Shown: positions 60,886-64,000 of the stretch, piece after piece | How positions within the stretch are numbered: the stretch's first letter is position 1 | Layout: each line of letters begins with the position of its first letter | NCBI GenBank assembly: GCA_052117605.1 | Contig: JBQKIT010000002.1 | Length of the DNA stretch: 64,000 nt | Reading direction: 5' to 3' (one strand) | Source: CAG-791 sp000431495 | GTDB lineage: Bacteria; Bacillota; Clostridia; Lachnospirales; Lachnospiraceae | Notes under the pieces: model-generated | Database searches by the model: none | Seen by the model: the letters and a program-made list of their open reading frames with translations, nothing else | Told to the model about the DNA's origin: nothing | Position numbers and translations under genes: made by a program

Positions 60886-62073
60886 GTGGAGAAGTATATT
60901 TTTACATCGGAGTCTGTAACCGAAGGACATCCCGACAAAATCTGCGACGCAGTCAGCGATGCGATTCTGGATGCCTGCATGGCTGAGGATCCCATGAGCC
61001 GTGTTGCCTGCGAGACCGCAATGTGCACCGGCTTTGCGCTGGTTACCGGTGAGATCACGACAAAGGCTGTCATTGACTATCAGAAGATTGTCCGCGACAC
61101 CATCCGCGAGATCGGCTATGACGATTCCTCCAAGGGCTTTGATGCAGATACCTGCGCTGTTTTTGTGGCAATGGATCAGCAGTCTCCGGACATTGCCATG
61201 GGTGTTGACAAGGCACTTGAGGCAAGAGAGAGCAGCATGACGGATGAGCAGATCGAGGCCATCGGTGCCGGCGATCAGGGCATGATGTTCGGCTATGCAA
61301 CCAACGAGACGCCGGAGTATATGCCTTATTCCATCAACCTTGCGCACAAGCTGACCAGAAAGCTTACGGAAGTGAGAAAGAACGGAACGCTTGCTTATCT
61401 TCGCGCAGACGGAAAGTCTCAGGTATCCGTTGAGTATGATGAGAACAACAAGCCGGTTCGTCTGGAAGCAATCGTTATCTCCACACAGCATGACGAGAAG
61501 GTAACACAGGAGCAGATCCATGAGGATATCCGCAAGTATGTCATCGATGCAGTTGTGGATCCTGCCATGGTGGACGGAAACACCAAAATTTACATCAACC
61601 CGACCGGACGCTTTGTCATCGGCGGACCTCACGGTGATGCAGGTCTGACCGGCCGTAAGATCATTGTTGACACCTACGGCGGAGTTGGCCGTCACGGCGG
61701 CGGAGCTTTCTCCGGCAAGGACTGCACAAAGGTAGACCGCTCTGCGGCATATGCAGCACGCTATGTTGCGAAGAACCTGGTTGCAGCCGGCTATGCAGAC
61801 CGCATGGAGATTCAGCTCTCCTATGCAATTGGTGTCGCACAGCCCACCTCCATCAACGTAAACACCTTCGGAACCGGAAAGGTTTCGGAGGAGAAGATTG
61901 TGGAAGTGATCCGCAAGCACTTTGACCTGCGTCCTGCAGGCATCATCAAGATGCTGGATCTTCGCCGTCCGATCTACAAGCAGACCGCAGCATACGGCCA
62001 CTTCGGACGTACAGATGTTGATCTTCCGTGGGAGAAGCTGGATAAGGTCGACGAGCTGAAGGCAGAGCTGTAA
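60886..62073 (+). CDS. metK: S-adenosylmethionine synthetase
   Basis: The start is GTG 60886, 6 bases after AAAGGAGG. 395 residues: TSESVTEGHPDKICDAVSDA in the N-domain, GAGDQGMMFGYA (methionine/ATP loop), GPHGDAGLTGRKI and GGGAFSGKDCTKVDRSAAY. It makes SAM from methionine and ATP, under the SAM-I riboswitch just upstream. Confidence 0.97.
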   Translation: MEKYIFTSESVTEGHPDKICDAVSDAILDACMAEDPMSRVACETAMCTGFALVTGEITTKAVIDYQKIVRDTIREIGYDDSSKGFDADTCAVFVAMDQQSPDIAMGVDKALEARESSMTDEQIEAIGAGDQGMMFGYATNETPEYMPYSINLAHKLTRKLTEVRKNGTLAYLRADGKSQVSVEYDENNKPVRLEAIVISTQHDEKVTQEQIHEDIRKYVIDAVVDPAMVDGNTKIYINPTGRFVIGGPHGDAGLTGRKIIVDTYGGVGRHGGGAFSGKDCTKVDRSAAYAARYVAKNLVAAGYADRMEIQLSYAIGVAQPTSINVNTFGTGKVSEEKIVEVIRKHFDLRPAGIIKMLDLRRPIYKQTAAYGHFGRTDVDLPWEKLDKVDELKAEL

Positions 62074-62112
62074 TTCCTTTTCGGAGAAGATAGCTTCATA
62101 CAGACAAAAGAA

Positions 62113-62158
62113 AAGATCCATGACACGTTATTTCGAACGTGCCATGGATCTTTTTTTC
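62113..62158 (+). terminator. Terminator after metK
   Basis: AAAGATCCATG-ACACGTT and AACGTG-CCATGGATCTTT pair with one bulge, followed by TTTTTC. Confidence 0.85.
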
Positions 62159-62160
62159 TA

Positions 62161-62217
62161 AGGGTGCACCCGGCGGTACATCACCGTTCCCAGGCTGTCT
62201 AAGCGGTGCACCCGGCT
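62161..62217. repeat. Two copies of a GGTGCACCCGGC element
   Basis: GGGTGCACCCGGCGGTAC at about 62162 and CGGTGCACCCGGCTG at about 62200 lie between metK and the transporter gene. A third copy (GGGTGCACCCGGCGGCGTAC) follows the glgD terminator near 22249. The core GGGTGCACCC is a palindrome. Confidence 0.5.
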
Positions 62218-62221
62218 GTCT

Positions 62222-63577
62222 TCAGCGAAGTCCCTGAATCAGAATGAACAGGATCAGTACGGGAAGAATAAACTGGAAGTAGGGCTTGAGTTTACGCGAG
62301 AGCTTCAGGCCTGTTCCGGTGTTGGCCTCCTTCAGATAATGGTCGAAGCCCCAGCCGTACTTTGTGACGCAGAACAGCAGGAAGACCAGCGAGCCGAGCG
62401 GCAGCAGGAGATTGCTGACGAGAAAATCCTCACTGTCGAGAACGCCGCGTCCTCCGATGATGGTCAGATCACTCCATACGTTGAAGCCGAGCACGCAGGG
62501 GATGCTGCCGAGCAGAATGATCGGGAAGTTCACAAGAACAGATTTCTTCCGGCTCCAGCCAAAATTATCAATGGCGGCAGCAATCAGGTTCTCGAAAACA
62601 GCGGTCACGGTGGAGAAGCTTGCAAATGTCATGAAGATAAAGAACAGAGTTCCCCAAAGCCTTCCTCCTGCCATATTCAGGAATACCTGCGGCAGCGTGA
62701 CAAAAATCAGAGAGGGTCCCTGATCGGGGCTTACATTATACGAGAAGCATGCAGGGAAAATAATCAGTCCCGACATCAGAGCGACAAAGGTATCCAGCAC
62801 ACAGATCCGGACGGATTCGCCGGCAAGCGTATTCTCGCGTGACATATAGCTTCCGAAGATCTCGAGTGCGGCGATGCCAAGGCTCAAGGTGAAGAACGCC
62901 TGGTTCATAGCGGCTACGACAACCTTTCCAATACCGATTTCCAGGGCGGCAGAAAGGTTCGGCATCAGATAGAAGTGGACTCCCTCAGAAGCACCTGGCA
63001 GGAAGAGACTGTGAACAGCGAGAACCACGATCAGAACGAGAAGGCAGCCCATCATAATCTTTGCGATGCGCTCCAGACCCTTCTGTACGCCGCCCCCGCA
63101 TACAAGGAAGCCGACCACAACGGTAAGAATCATGTAGAAGAGCATCTCAGCAGGATTCCCCAGCATGGAATTGAACACGCCGCCGACCTCCTCGGTCGAA
63201 AGCCCGCGGAAGGTGCCGGAAGCAAATTTAACCGCATAATCGAGCATCCATCCGGAAACGGTCGTGTAATACAGCATCAGCATGGTGCAGCCGAAGATAC
63301 AGAACCAGCCATGGATGTGCCAGTGGCTTTTCTTCGGCTCCAGATTCCTGTAAGCCTGAACGGCGCTTGATCTTCCTGCGCGGCCGACGGCCAGCTCCAT
63401 CGTCATGACAGGAATCCCCATGAGCACCAGAAAGAGCAGATAAAACAGCACAAAAATAGCACCACCACTTGCCCCGGCTACATAAGGAAACTTCCATACG
63501 TTGCCGATGCCGATGGCGCAGCCTGCACTGACCAGAATGAAACCAAGTCTTGAACCAAAAGTATCGCGTTTTTTCAT
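62222..63577 (-). CDS. Sodium-dependent transporter, neurotransmitter:sodium symporter family
   Basis: A 451-residue membrane protein with AAAGGA before the minus-strand ATG. It begins MKKRDTFGSRLGFILVSAGC and AIGIGNVWKFPYVAGASGGA, the sodium and substrate site of helix 1 in NSS transporters. The LeuT fold of 11-12 helices is kept. It likely takes up an amino acid with Na+. The substrate is not evident. Confidence 0.93.
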   Translation of the reverse strand: MKKRDTFGSRLGFILVSAGCAIGIGNVWKFPYVAGASGGAIFVLFYLLFLVLMGIPVMTMELAVGRAGRSSAVQAYRNLEPKKSHWHIHGWFCIFGCTMLMLYYTTVSGWMLDYAVKFASGTFRGLSTEEVGGVFNSMLGNPAEMLFYMILTVVVGFLVCGGGVQKGLERIAKIMMGCLLVLIVVLAVHSLFLPGASEGVHFYLMPNLSAALEIGIGKVVVAAMNQAFFTLSLGIAALEIFGSYMSRENTLAGESVRICVLDTFVALMSGLIIFPACFSYNVSPDQGPSLIFVTLPQVFLNMAGGRLWGTLFFIFMTFASFSTVTAVFENLIAAAIDNFGWSRKKSVLVNFPIILLGSIPCVLGFNVWSDLTIIGGRGVLDSEDFLVSNLLLPLGSLVFLLFCVTKYGWGFDHYLKEANTGTGLKLSRKLKPYFQFILPVLILFILIQGLR

Positions 63578-64000
63578 AAATTAAAATCCTTTACCCTGTA
63601 TATAATGAATGCAATGCCCTCGAAAGACAGAATGAATGCAGTGCACCCTGAAAGATCACGGAACGTCTCTCGTTGCGGCATGAAATTAATCATACCTCAT
63701 AATGGACATATTACAAATGAAAATCGAGCTGACCGGCGTGCGCGGAACCTTATTAGTGATCTCATCTGCTGCTATCGCGGCTTTTCTTTTTCGGGAAGTA
63801 ATCAAGAAGTCATAAAACCCCCATGCCTCTGCCTGCGGCACCACGATAAATAAAATCGCCTCGGCGAAGCTCATCATGATCTCCATTCCAACATTTCATG
63901 TACAATGAAATTACGGCGAAAGATCGGTCTAACTTTGGGCTTGTAGCCCGATCCTAAAACTGATTTTGGCTTCCTCTTGCACCACGATCTGTCCAGTGCA
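63578..64000. other. No supported gene to the window end
   Basis: The last 423 bases hold only short frames. The longest (minus strand, 63686-63886, 66 codons) resembles nothing I know and has a poor ribosome site. No terminator, tRNA or repeat is clear. Confidence 0.4.

Noticed and set aside
63686..63886. A 66-codon minus-strand frame near the window end
   Set aside because: A weak site and an unfamiliar sequence do not support a gene.

Overview
The window looks like chromosomal DNA of an anaerobic Gram-positive bacterium of the Clostridia, most likely the Lachnospiraceae. The signs are strong AGGAGG-type ribosome binding sites, T-box and S-box leaders, pyruvate formate-lyase, a type III glutamine synthetase, an ANTAR regulator beside a type I glutamine synthetase, a paired GlgC/GlgD, and a GGGtGRT/NifU-like gene pair. 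G+C is roughly one half by eye (not computed). No rRNA, tRNA, insertion sequence, prophage or CRISPR array was recognised.

Layout. 1-4.3 kb: 3' end of a gliding-motility-type ABC transporter operon (GldG-like, DUF4340), then a DUF4349 lipoprotein and an array of about 52-bp hairpin repeats. 4.6-8.4 kb: an acetyltransferase, an esterase remnant, then an accessory-looking pair, a NADAR-MazG fusion and a nuclease-like/DUF2075 helicase. 8.4-15.5 kb: a Trp T-box and the trpEGDCFBA operon, with trpE split by a one-base frameshift. 15.5-16.3 kb: a HigBA-type toxin-antitoxin pair whose toxin carries an early stop. 16.4-18.1 kb: GGGtGRT protein and NifU-like scaffold. 18.3-25.6 kb: MATE pump, glgCD, pflBA. 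25.7-32.1 kb: an ABC exporter, an ArsB/NhaD-type permease, azlCD and a decayed GGDEF gene.

32.1-48.9 kb is a nitrogen-assimilation block: asnB (minus strand) facing away from glnN, then gltBD, an AmtB-PII fusion, and pyrG-glnA-ANTAR regulator. Four leaders here (asnB, glnN, amtB, pyrG) each end in an intrinsic terminator. Each also carries a small hairpin with a six-base loop reading AARGRV, closed by C-G, that overlaps the 5' arm of that terminator. This matches the hexaloop (A at position 1, G at position 4) known for ANTAR antiterminator targets. I infer that the ANTAR protein at 48264-48848, whose receiver lacks the phospho-acceptor Asp, controls all four leaders as a local glutamine/nitrogen regulon.

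48.9-64 kb is housekeeping: a HAD phosphatase, an M3 oligopeptidase, gpmI, a long ClpX-like gene, an LspA-like protein, carbamate kinase, cysK, a second MATE pump, two membrane proteins, a SAM-I riboswitch with metK, and a sodium:neurotransmitter symporter-family transporter. The last 420 bases hold no gene I can support.
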